From Plasmodium malariae (taxonomy: Eukaryota > Apicomplexa > Aconoidasida > Haemosporida > Plasmodiidae), in the NCBI RefSeq assembly GCF_900090045.1, contig NC_041783.1, positions 1,571,501-1,635,500 of the forward strand: DNA of 64,000 nt. Reading direction: 5' to 3'. Shown piece by piece: positions 12,471 through 24,000 of this stretch. The notes below the pieces were generated by a model, which ran no database searches, was not told the DNA's origin, and saw nothing but the letters and a program-made list of their open reading frames with translations. Both the position numbers and the translations under genes were made by a program. Each line of letters starts with the position of its first letter. Position 1 is the first letter of the stretch.

Positions 12471-13028
12471 TTTTTATTTTTTTTATAAAAGATTTTTTAT
12501 TGACCGTTTTTCATATATTTCGGTAGAGGTATTATATTACATTTTCTTATCTTATTTTTTTTAATTGAAAGTACAATAATATAAAGCAGATATCATTTGG
12601 GATGAAATATTTCGTGAAAGTATATAATTCCCATTATTGTGTACCCTAAGGTAAATTAAGAAAATTGTGAGTATTCTTATGCAGAAGAATATTTTGGCGT
12701 ACCATGTAGTGTGTTGTATATATGCAAGAAAAACGTAAACTTATAAACGTGCAAACAGGAATATGCATATAAACATATACCGAGGCATGTACATTTGTAT
12801 ATCCTACTTATAACCGGAGCGATTTAGTACATTACTTTGCAAGTTGCAAAAAGGAGAGGAAAAAGAGATCCCCTTAAAAATTAATACCCGGTTGCGCGGT
12901 TACAAGAATACTGTATATATACACATATTAGGGTGAACTGGCACCCACGGGTACCCATTATTCCATGTGTAAACATTTTAATATATACATATATAAATAA
13001 AATTATATAGAAGTATAAACATACATAA

Positions 13029-13140
13029 GTGTAAGCATATATATGTGTAAGCATATATATGTGTAAGCATATATATGTGTAAGCATATATATGTGTAAGC
13101 ATATATATGTGTAAGCATATATATGTGTAAGCATATATAA
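13029..13140. repeat. 16-nt tandem array GTGTAAGCATATATAT, 7 copies
   Basis: Seven near-identical 16-nt units end about 75 bp before the ATG at 13213, so the array is probably in the 5' leader or core promoter of the RRP12-like gene. Each unit contains GTAAGC, a potential splice-donor-like hexamer. Confidence 0.92.
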
Positions 13141-13212
13141 ATGTAATTATACATACATATTTACATATACGTGCGTCCATTGTGCATGTATCTCCACGCA
13201 CGGGTGTGCTAA

Positions 13213-16200
13213 ATGGATAAGTTTAAAAGATGCAAGAAGAGAAACTTTAGGAGTCTCATAAAGAATACCAAGTCGTTAATTAAGAGAAAGAATAAGAACC
13301 AGTCAAAGATACATAAAAGCAATATTTTAACAAATGAATTTATAACAAATATAATTATAAAATACGTAAGGAAGAGTAGTGTAGGGAACGCAAATGGTAG
13401 TTCCACTTTTGATGAGTATATGTCACATGGGGGAAATACTACTGAATGTATAAAAGAAAAATTATTTAGCAAAAAAGAAATTGTTGAAACAGATATAATA
13501 AATAATTGTTTAATTTTTGATAAGAATGAAACACTGAAAAGTATTAGTTATAAAATTCTTTATGGTATTATTAAAAAGTGTGTAGATCATGAAAATGTAT
13601 TAATGAAAATAGAAGAACTTGGGTTTTCAGCTGAAAATATAAAAGATAAAAATGATGACAATATAAATATATGCTCAAAATATAAAGTAGATACTTTTTT
13701 TAATTATATATATAAAAGTTTAAAAGTTATAAAATGTTCAAACAATTTTAATGTATTATGCAAATTAATGAATGTTATAAAATATGTTATCCATGTCTTG
13801 CCATATATGTACAAAATAAAATTTTTGTTTTTTTTTTGTTCCATTTTTAATATATATCAAAAGCTACACGAGAGGGGAAACCATGGGGATAATATAGCGA
13901 ATACAAAAAAGGCAAAAAATGTAAAAACTGCAAAAAATGTAAAAACTGCAAAAAATGTAAAGGATGAAAATAGTGACAACTTCCCTTTTACGAATGTGGA
14001 TGACCATGAATTCTTGAATATATTTTTTGAACTAATGAATGAATTAATAAATATTAATGATAATTACAATTCTTATGATGATAATTATAAAATTTTTAAC
14101 TTTTTCGTTTTACGCTGGATGTTAGTGTATTTTAAGAACAAATACCACTTTTTTTCAAAGAAGAATATTTGTTCCCGAACCAAATCAAAATATGCTATTC
14201 TTTTACTTACAGTACTAAAACACTTGCATGAGAGTATGAGCTTCGATGTGCGAAGGGAGTTTAACGAAAGTGAACAGAAATATTACTTATTAAGTGGTGG
14301 TCCAGACATAGCAACAGATGTAGAAGTAAATGGAGGGGCATACGTAGAAGCAAATGCCGCTGCACATATAGTAGCAGATATAGCAGAAGACGTGCACGAC
14401 GAAGGGAGAGCAAGCGGCGTTGACCATTTGATAGAGAGGAAAAAAAATGGGCATTCAAATATAACGAATTATATGGACATCTTATGTAACAATAAAAGTG
14501 TTGGAAGTGAGAAAATAAAAAATAATAAGGCTGAAATACAAAACATGATTGAAATTTTTTATGATAAGGTGGATTTAAAAGTAGAAAAAAAATTGAAAGA
14601 AGTGAAAGATACTATGAACATTTTAACGCAAAACATTTTTATCATCATTTATAATTTATTTAGCAATATGCATATTATACATCAGCACATAGTATTATTA
14701 TATTTTTCTTTAGATTTTTTAAGAATATGTGAATATGAGTACTCTTATTTTATTATTTTTAATTCATTCCAGTTTTTAAATAAATTATTAACTGTTCAGA
14801 ATTTTTTAATTCATGCACCATTATTTATGGCTGTTCAAGAAGTTTTCACATTTTATGAAAAAATAATTATTCATTTGTACAAGGAAAAAAATGATGACCT
14901 AAATGAAGAGTTTTATCACTTTGTTGACTTGTTCAATAATAAGCATAAGAGTATGTATGAAGATGTAATAAAAAGAATATGGAGTTTGTATATGTTGATA
15001 ATTTCAGATGAATATATGAAACGAAAGGATAAAAATTTGAAGGATAATTCATATGTTAATGTGCATGTTGAGCAACATCAACAAGTGTATGCAAATAATA
15101 TGAACGAGGTAAAAACATTTTTAAAAATTAAGTATTTTGAATTTTCAAATGATTATAGAAATTATATACTAACAAATGTTAATGAAACATATAAAAATAT
15201 ATTAACTAGTTGTTTAACAAAATCGTTTCGTATATTAGGTTTGAATTATTTTTTCGAAGAATATTTTTTTTTTTCAAATAATGAATTATTAGCTAAGGAT
15301 ATATTTATATTAAATAAAATTCTTAAGGATACAAATAAATTATTTTACGGCGGTAATTTAAAATTTGTAATGAATTTTTTTTACCCTTTATTAATGTGTT
15401 ATATTAATTTATATGAAAAAGAAGAAAAATATAGTGTAAGGAGCAAACTATTTTTGACATATATAAAAAATGTGTTAATTCATTTAACTCGGTCAATGAA
15501 TGATTGTATTAATTTATACTATTTCATGTCAACAAAAGTTGAAGATTTTTATATATTAGTTACTAAGCTTACAAATTATGATGATTTTAATTTATTACCA
15601 CTTTTAATTAATTTTTTTGAGCATTTTTATTTGTCTACGTTAAAAATAAATGATGAGGTTGAATGTTTTTCAGGTTTTATAGGTGTTGAAAAAATGAAGA
15701 ATATTAAATGTAAATACACAAATATAAATTTAAAAAAAAATAATTTTTTTTTAAATTATATATCAGACAATTTGTTAAAAATTTTTATTCCAAAATTTGT
15801 CTCTATTGTAACTTTTTGTTTAAATCAAAAATTTTCATCTACTACTACATTAGTGCAGGAAAATATGGTAAATATACATACGACTATAGAGAAATTTTCC
15901 GACTTGATACGTGTGTGCTTATACTATACGTCAACTACAGATTTTAATGATATTATAGTTATACTAGAGCAACATATATTAAGAAATGAAATTGAAAAGA
16001 ATATAATTTCTGTAATTAGCTTGCTACTAGTTTTAAAAATGTTCACCCCTTTTTTTTCATATGAACAACTCAAGTTATGCTCTACGTATTATGAAAAGTT
16101 AATTCATTTTATAGGGGTTGAATTGAGGAAGAAATCATCTTATTTTGCTTTCATTAACTGCAAAAATTTTATGTCTAAATTGAATGATAGTAATGATAGG

Positions 16201-19169
16201 CACATTAATTTAACGAGAGGAGATGAGACAAACAAACAGGAGGTCATAAGGGACTCCTTGTATTATAAATCTGTTCAAATGTGTAGTAATGTTGTGGATG
16301 AATTACCCACCACTTCCAACCAGTTCAGTGGTCTCAGTAATATTAGCAAAGATAAAAAGGATGCGCTTTTTTTGGAAAGTAATAATGTTTATGATATAGG
16401 CAAATTCGACAAGAATATAAATAGTAATAGTAACAGTAGTAACAGTAATAGTAATAGTAATAGTAGTAACAGTAATAGTAATAGTAACAGTAATAGTAAT
16501 AGTAATAGTAACAGTAGTAATAGTAACAGTAGTAATAGTAACAGTAGTAATAGTAATGGTAATAATGATAGCCTAAATGGCAACACGAACGTTTTTCAGG
16601 TTATGGACAGTGGAGCTGTAGAGGGGGATGTGAGTCTATTTAACACGATACATGCAGATAATGAGGAGAGGGAAGGACACTCATCTTATAATTACAAATA
16701 TAATGATATGCGAAAGGAAGAAGAGGGGGGAGAAAAAAATGCACGAACAAGTAACAAAATTAAAGAAGTTATTAGAAGAAAAAGGGGTGGTGAAAAAAAT
16801 ATCCGAAAAAGAGATAAAATTAAAAAAGGTATTAGAAGAGAGGGAGGGGGAAAAAAAAATACACGAAAAAGTGAAAAAATTAAAAAAGGTATTAGAAGTG
16901 AGGGAGGAGAAAAAACAAATTTACGAAAAAGAGTCGAAAAATTAAGAAAAATAAAAATTAAGAAAGACTTAAAGAGCGTTATAGAAAAACTCATATATGC
17001 AAGAATCTTAATATTTGATAATGTTTCTGCGTTGTTTCAGTGTATTGCTAACATTTTTTTAAAGGAAATGAAAAAGGATAGTAGTAGTAACAGTAGTGAT
17101 AAGAGAAGTTTTATAAATTCTGAAAAATGTGATATTATGCACCGTTTGAATAGTAGAGAGTTGAATATATATAACAACATATATGTGGGATACAAAATAA
17201 TAGAAAATAATTTACCTACAATAATGACAAGAAAGAACATTTTTCTTTTTTTTGAAAATATTTCTAATTATAATATAAATAAATATATTAAAAAGTTTTA
17301 TATCTATTTAAATAATTTAACATTATATTTAAAAGTATGCAAAGGTTTGGATCGAAACTACAGTTATGATTTGTTTTGTGCATTATTACCCATAATAATG
17401 AAATCATTATTTTACATAAATAAAAAATTTACCACAAAATTAAGAAAAAATAATTTATTTGAAAATATTGTATATATTGGAAAGGAAAACGTAAAAAATA
17501 TCCTTTTACATGTGACTCCAGGTTTGTTAGTACAAAAACATAATTGTAAAAAAATAGCAATATATATATTATATTTATTAGTAAAGAAGTATAAAATAGA
17601 TTATGAGGACCAAGTGCAGTTGTTTAAGGTGTGCATAGCTCTATCGAATGAAAATGAGAAAAGTGTACTAAAGGTCCTTCTGAAATTTCTTTTGATATGT
17701 GTGGATGTATTTAATAAAGATGTTGTGATAAGCAATATAACGGGGTTAATGAAACTGCTTAACAGTGTTTTGATGAACCGCATGTTTACATATTTAGTGG
17801 AGAAATTTATTTTAAAACTGCATGATTTGGTAGAACAGGGGGATGCAATAGTGAAAGGAATAGGAGAAGATCGAGTAGCAGTAAAAATGGTTGAAGTGGA
17901 GGAGGTATCAAGTAATGGCCTATCGGGGAAGACGCTGATTAATTATCTGGAAAAACCGGGGGTAAAAATTTTCAAAAGGTTAATAGCAAATAGGCAAACA
18001 AGTGGAAGAAGTAATAGAAGTGGTAACAGTAACAATAACAGTAGGAGTGACAAATGCAACTACAGTGTTAGTACCAGTGGTAATGGCGCTTACAGTGATG
18101 CGAGAAATGGGCTTATGCCTGTAAAGATGAATGGAAAAAAAAGAGTACCAAGTGTACACATGTTATACGCATCATCGGACTATAGTTTAGACGATATGTC
18201 GAAAGAACACTACGAAGATATATCAAACGATTCAGATAATAGTGAACTAAATTTGAGAGATGACAATGATGAAGTTGAAACAAACGGAGGTGAACAATTG
18301 AAGAACCAAGGGAGAGAAATTTTTGTCAAGAGTAAAAAAGAACAAAGAAGGAGCATTAGCAAAGGGAAAATGAGTAAGGAGAATAAGAGCAATAATAACT
18401 TTATTAAAAAGAAAAATGAAAATAAATATATTGCAAATTCATTTTTTGAAAGATTACAACAATGTAGAGGAGAAAAAGAGACTACATATATAAAGGAAAC
18501 ATTAAATAAAATTGTGTTAAGTAAAAAAAAAAAAAAGAAAAAAACAAAATTAAAAAAGTGATATATTATAATAAAAATATCTGTGAAATACTTTATAATA
18601 TCCAAAAATGTGTTTTAAAAAAATCACAAAAAAACTTGAGTATCATTCCCCCTTTAACAAATCAAAAAGAAATAAACAATTTATTTGGTGAAAATTATTT
18701 TATCAAGAAAAATATAAATAAAGAAAAAAAAAAATATATACAAGAAGAAGACAGTCTTAGTAATTCGGATGAGGAAAAAATTGTAGGAGTTAGTAACGAT
18801 GGAAAGATAATTATTCGGGATGTCTATTTGCATTCAAACGATTTGAAGATGAAGAAAAAGAAAAGTGATGATATTATAAATAAAAAATATAACCTAATGA
18901 ATGAAAAACAGAATATGCACTACAAACTTAAGTCCAATAAGAAAGGAAAAAATAAAAAGAACGCAGATCTGTTCTTTACAGGAAGTAATAATTTATATAA
19001 ATCAAAGAAAGGAAAAGGGGATATTATTAAGAAAAATAAGCCACTACCTTACTCTTATGTTCCTTTAAAACCAATTATGACTAGAGATAAATTTAGGGAA
19101 AAAACGCTTCATGCCTTTAGGTCTATTAAAAATAATGCAAAAGGAAAAGGAAAAAAAAAAAAAAATTAA
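13213..19169 (+). CDS. RRP12: RRP12-like ribosome biogenesis protein (frame break at poly(A))
   Basis: RRP12 is a HEAT-repeat protein that helps export and mature pre-ribosomal subunits. The first frame runs 13213-18561 (1782 codons). A second continues to 19169. They overlap at an A14 run (18523-18536), and one added A joins them into 1985 residues. The match rests on three features: the C-terminal tail with NDGKIIIRD and KPLPYSYVPLKP before a basic end (compare the KPYAYIPL tail of RRP12), a helical block at about 1480-1560 with the SVLKVLLKFLLICVDVF pattern, and paired-helix repeats elsewhere. The protein is longer than yeast Rrp12 because of parasite inserts: an Asn/Ser tract at about 1069-1118, basic 20-residue repeats at about 1170-1245, and acidic/Ser/Asn-rich linkers. 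A nucleolar site is expected from the family. The frame break is discussed in the findings. Confidence 0.72.
16417..16560 (+). repeat. Asn/Ser-coding AGTAAT/AGTAAC tract
   Basis: About 48 codons of alternating AGT and AAT/AAC inside the RRP12-like gene, in frame. The reverse strand is open as polyleucine, which is a shadow. It is typical low-complexity insertion in Plasmodium proteins. Confidence 0.9.
16722..16945 (+). repeat. About 60-nt imperfect coding repeat, 4 copies
   Basis: Four degenerate units of about 20 codons with the pattern GGEKNxRKxxKIKKGIRRE inside the RRP12-like protein. They form a strongly basic block, probably RNA-facing or a nuclear localisation region. This role is inferred from composition only. 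Confidence 0.8.
18523..18536 (+). other. A14 run at the RRP12-like frame change
   Basis: Fourteen adenines followed by G and a further A run. The upstream frame continues through it to TGA at 18559-18561. The downstream frame is open from 18525 and carries the conserved C-terminal tail. Moving between the frames needs a -1 shift, equivalent to one missing A. Confidence 0.9.
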
Positions 19170-19323
19170 AAAAATATCGAGACTACTGGAAAATGAATAC
19201 CGACATAAAAATAGTGATCTGTTCTGATTTGTACAAATCTTAGATGAATTCATTTTACATATGTAGTCTTTCCTGTACATAACAACTTTTTTTTTTTTTT
19301 TTTATTAACGAAAAAGGATACAT

Positions 19324-19505
19324 TTATTTAAGTGTATCTTGAAAATTGGAGCTACTAGGAATAGAAGCATATATTTAAGCATTTCATTATTTTGCTCAAC
19401 TTACACAGTGCTACTAGAGGTAGCAGGTGTAATTAATAATTTAACGCAGTTGTGCTTTATAAACAATTCTTTTCGCCATTCTGTTTTATTCCATATATTT
19501 TTCAT
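19324..19505 (-). CDS. Candidate two-exon microprotein (43 aa)
   Basis: Exon 1 is 19505-19405 and starts at an ATG (MKNIWNKTEWRKELFIKHN onward). It ends in phase 2 at a GTAAGT donor. A polypyrimidine acceptor (CTTCTATTCCTAG) starts exon 2 at 19354, which runs in the matching phase to TAA at 19326-19324. The intron is 50 nt, very short even for Plasmodium. Without splicing, the frame stops inside the donor. Residue composition looks protein-like, and the opposite-strand frame looks less so. I recognise no family. It is convergent with the RRP12-like gene. A 3' UTR antisense coincidence remains possible. Confidence 0.33.
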
Positions 19506-19828
19506 TACTTCAATTGAGCCGTGTTTATTTTCCCTCGTTTAAATCGTATTTTTAAAGCATACATGATAATGTGTATAATTAAAAAAAAAAAAAAAAAAGA
19601 AAAAGAAAAAGAAAAAGAAAATTAATTTTTGAACAAACAAGAACGTCGTGCATTTGAGTTGCTATTCAGTTGCTATTCGTTTATTTATCTTTAAGACCAG
19701 CATTTAAGATAAATCGTTTTTTTTTCTTTTGATACATATACATAAATACATACATACATACGTATATCTGTCCACATACATATATACATATATTTACAAT
19801 TTATGCTCTTCCAGTTTGAGAATAAACA

Positions 19829-20083
19829 ATGTTTCGGCTAAAAGGAGCTAAAATCTTCGTAAAAACGTCAAAGAATAAAATAAATTTACGCATGAAGACA
19901 ACACATACCAAACGAAACGTCATACATGGGCGCATGTGTGTATGCTTGTATAAATACGAGAGCGTACATATATGTACATAATAATTGTGTATTTTACTAT
20001 TTTAATATTTTTTTTTTTTTTTTTTTTTTACATCAGTCGGTGTAACGTTTTTATATAGCGTGAAACATTACTATTATGAATAA
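19829..20083 (+). CDS. Candidate two-exon basic microprotein (51 aa)
   Basis: An ATG at 19829 (AAACAATG context) opens MFRLKGAKIFVKTSKNK onward. Exon 1 (19829-19937) ends in phase 1 at a GTGTAT donor. After a 22-nt T tract, TACATCAG gives an excellent acceptor, and exon 2 (20037-20083) continues in the matching phase, reading GVTFLYSVKHYYYE to TAA. The 51-residue product is very basic, with the terminal Glu its only acidic residue, and ends in a hydrophobic/aromatic segment. That profile suits a mitochondrial or ribosomal small protein, but this is inference and I do not recognise the family. A GTATGC donor two bases later would break the frame. Confidence 0.45.
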
Positions 20084-21067
20084 TATTATTCTTACAATTG
20101 CTACTACTAAATTTATCGTGTTAATTTTGTTTTCATGTGAAATGGATATTTTTTTTTAAAATGGTATTTTGTCTTGATGTGTTGCTTTTGTTTTGTATGC
20201 GTTGTAAAATTTTTTTATTTTTTTATTTTTTCCCATTTTCAAAAGAACGCATTTCCTATTAATATATACTAATATGTATATATAATTATTTATTTATTCG
20301 TTTTTCAATCCAAAGTATAAAAATAATTAAATGCACTGAAAAATTATTTTTGGTTTGAAAACTTTATCATTGAGGTCGTACATATTTCAAAAATTTCAAA
20401 AAATTAATTGTTATATACTCATACTTGGAAAAGGCAAAATCAAATGCAAAAGCAAAAGAGTTCACTATACAGCGCGTTATGAATTGTTTAAGCTTATGTA
20501 TTTTTTAAAAATTAAAAAATAATATGACTGTCCGGAATACTCATATGAAATAGCATTAAGACTATTTCTTTTTGCTTAGTAAGACTGCTAATGAGTCCTA
20601 TTTGCGTACATGCATAAATTAGCATATACACCTTATTTTATACATTTACACACAAATATATATATGAACAGTATATGTGTATATTTACTAATTAGCATAT
20701 ATTTGTGCGTATGCATTTACGTTTGCCTACTTATGAGCATATGTACATACCAATGTGGTTATATATTTTATTTTTTATATTACATTAATTATAAATTACT
20801 CATAAATCCCCCATACACTTTCTAAGAAAAAACGCTTCTATTACTGTTTCACCTAAAAAGGATGAAATTGTGTTAATCTAGGTTTATATAAATACACATA
20901 TATATATGTATATATGTATATATATACATATATGCACACAGACATACATACATACATACAAATACGTATGTGTGCAAACGTACTCAGGTATATATGCATA
21001 CATGCCTATTTACGTATCTATGTGTTTCTTTTTGTTAATAATATTCTATAAGTATTAAATAAACAAA
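20084..21067. other. Intergenic, 5' of the giant unknown gene
   Basis: About 1 kb of A/T-rich sequence with TA/CATA microsatellites at 20890-20980. Nothing else is supported. It presumably contains the promoter and leader of the gene starting at 21068. Confidence 0.5.
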
Positions 21068-24000
21068 ATGCTAAAAAAAACGTTCCACGAAAATGCTAAT
21101 AAATATACAAAGGAGAATAAAGCAAGGTCTAAATCTATTTCTTTCTTTTCATTTTTTAAAAAACGCAAAAAGAGGGATAGCTTATATGAAAGCGTAATTT
21201 CTACAGATAATGACTCATATGTTGAAAGATCAAGAGATGATAAAAAAAAAGGTGAAGAAAGGAGAGAAGAAAAAGAAGAGGACGAAGATGAAGAGAATGA
21301 GGAAGAAAAGAAAGAAGAACAAGAAGAACAAGAAGTAGATGTACGAGGAAGAAAAAAAAAAAAACTGCAGGACGAGCATGTGTCTGTAGGGATGAAAAAA
21401 AGAGAAAACAATGAGGTGATATCTAAACTTATAGACAATTACAGTAGAAGCTGTAGTAACAACATTAGTAACATCGATAGTAATAAAAGTAGAAATAACA
21501 GTAGTGATAAAAGTAGAAATAACAGTAATAATGGCAATTGTAGTAGCGAACACGCGATGAATTACCGAGCATATAAAATGGAAAATTCTAAGGTAAAAAA
21601 AAAAAGAGAAAGCTTTTTTCAAAAAATTAATATATTGCAAAAATTTAAAAATAACAAAATAAAAAAGGCTGCTAGTTCTTTTTTAAACTTACACTCAGAA
21701 TATATTTCCGCAGAGAAGGGTAATGAAGAGGTACTAAAAACTAGCTATATTGGTAAAAAAGAAAGCAGACAGAAAGGCTTAGAAATATTCTATAGTATGA
21801 AGAAGCTCAAAAGCTACAGCATAAAAGACGATTTTATCACCTTAAAACATAAAGCACAGCTATTAAAAAATAGTATTTCTTTTAGTAATAAAAGGAAAGG
21901 ATGTAAAGGGAAACTAAGTGCTAAAAGTAAAAATTGCACTACTGAAGGTACTACTACTAATGAGTACAACACGAATGGGTTACCTTCAAATAATGTACAC
22001 TCAATGATTACAAATGTTAATACTGTAAAAAGTGATAAGGGAATTTATGATAAAAGGGAAAATTACAGCCATTCTGGGAGAAATCATCTGCTAGAAACAG
22101 ATGGTACAGGAAAGAGAGATACACGAAAAATCCATAGACGTGTGTGCGATAGGAGTAAAAAGGATGCCTACCATAACAATGGGAAGCACGCGGGGAGGGT
22201 CCAAAAGGAGTACGTGTTTGACCAATTTTCTGATGTTGAAATATGGGTAGAAGACAATATATACAATAAAGGAACTAAAATGAAAGACGAGGATAATAAA
22301 AATGAACGAATATTTAACAGTGATTGTAATGTGTCAAATATAAATGATTATTTATACCATGATGGTATAAGGGATGAAGATAGTTATATCTCTACAAACT
22401 CGAATGAGTATCATAAGGTTATGAATTCTTCACAAAGGAAAAATGATAATTTAAATTATAACAACGATTTAGTAACATATAGAAAGTGTGAAATGGAGAG
22501 GATGGGGAAAAAGAAAAAAAAGAAGAAATGGAAAAAAAGGGGAGAAGGCAGGACAAGTAAAGGAATTGATGGGAGTGGTACAAGTGAAGGAAGCGAAAGA
22601 AGCCCAGAAAGCGGCGGAAGGGAGGAAAAAATCGAGAGAAAATATGAGAGTTCATTCTCTCCAAAAAATGAATATAAAGAGATAGCAAATGCAGTGTGTA
22701 CCATTAGTAATAGTTGGAGCATTCCCAGTAATAACGTAGCATATAAAAAAGAGGAAGGTACTGAACATAGTAGTTGTGATATGAACAATATAAATAGTGT
22801 ACATGATGAGGAGTCAAAGGAAAACATACAACGTTGTCAATACAAAAATATTCTTAAAACATCAGATAATCCTATATTTACTGTAAAAAAAACAAATTAT
22901 GCGAATAGTAGAAAATTAGCAGAATGTATGAATAGTCGGAGAAATGTGAGTGAAAAGGAAATCATATTAAAACTTATGTACAACAATAATGGGATATATT
23001 TCAACCAAGATGAGCATATTGGTAGTACTCCTCATCTGAAGGGTGCAAAAAATGCGCAAGTTTTGAGGTCTGACAAAACTGAGAAAATGATGTTAAACAA
23101 TAATCATCTTTGTAAGATTGTAAACACAAAAGAGAGGATAAATTTAAATAAAGACGTAATGGAATTTAATCGTAAACTATCTAGAGACTCAAATAACAGA
23201 ATGAAAAACATAACTTTGAGTAATAATGAAGAAGCGCATGAACACTCAAGTAGTAGAAGGATATATATAAATTGTTATGAAGATACGAATAGTGGGCACG
23301 TCGCAAAGAAAGATACAAGTATGAATAACGGTGTAGATAAATCAAATACTCATTTGAGGGAGTATGAACCTACGCATCAAAAATGTGTAAATAGTAACAG
23401 AAGTAGAAGTAATAGCAATGAAAACATTAGAGGAAGCGGAAATGATATGATTAATAGTGAAAAGATAGAGAGGGTAAGATCCAGTATCATTGACAAGTAT
23501 TTAATCAACCCTCTATATAATTTATTTGCGCAAAGTAAAGAAGTAACAAATTATGCAAATATTTCATCTATGGAAGGAAATACACCTAATCAACATAGGG
23601 ATAAGTATTATACTAATGAACTGCAAAAAACGTACAAAACAATGTATGACATATATGACGCTCCGAATATAGGCTGGTTCGGATGTAATAGAAGTTTAAG
23701 TAGTAGCTCCAGAAGAACAACTGCAAATTATTCGCTTAATAGAAACACACATTGCAATTCATTAATTAAGCAGAACTTCAATTATGACTTCATTTCTTGT
23801 ATAAGAAATAATGCTACTTATCAGAAGAAAATAGTTTTGAAAAATACCAACGAAAAAGCACAAGTTGATAAGGCGGGAAAATGTATGAACATAAAATGTT
23901 TCAATAATCATTTTTTTCAAGGGGAAAAAGTACCCCAAGAATTTATGAACAAAAGCATAACAATGAACAACCTCAATCATTTAAGTAAGAGAGGGATGCA

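Larger units (their letters stand above)
9835..13212. promoter_or_regulatory. Divergent intergenic region, PDI / RRP12-like
   Basis: About 3.4 kb must hold the promoters and 5' leaders of both flanking genes. It contains poly(A) tracts, an A/T microsatellite near 10635-10672, a G8 run near 10960, a 12-nt TATACGTATATG-type repeat at about 11070-11130, and the two arrays listed separately. I found no supported exon. Plasmodium promoters lack a recognisable core motif that I could place here. Confidence 0.5.

Noticed and set aside
12304..12564. 86-codon Phe-Lys-Phe-Asn frame
   Set aside because: Direct translation of a 12-nt tandem repeat, with no unique sequence of coding character.
16389..16586. 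Polyleucine frame opposite the RRP12-like gene
   Set aside because: Shadow of the AGT/AAT Asn/Ser tract on the coding strand.
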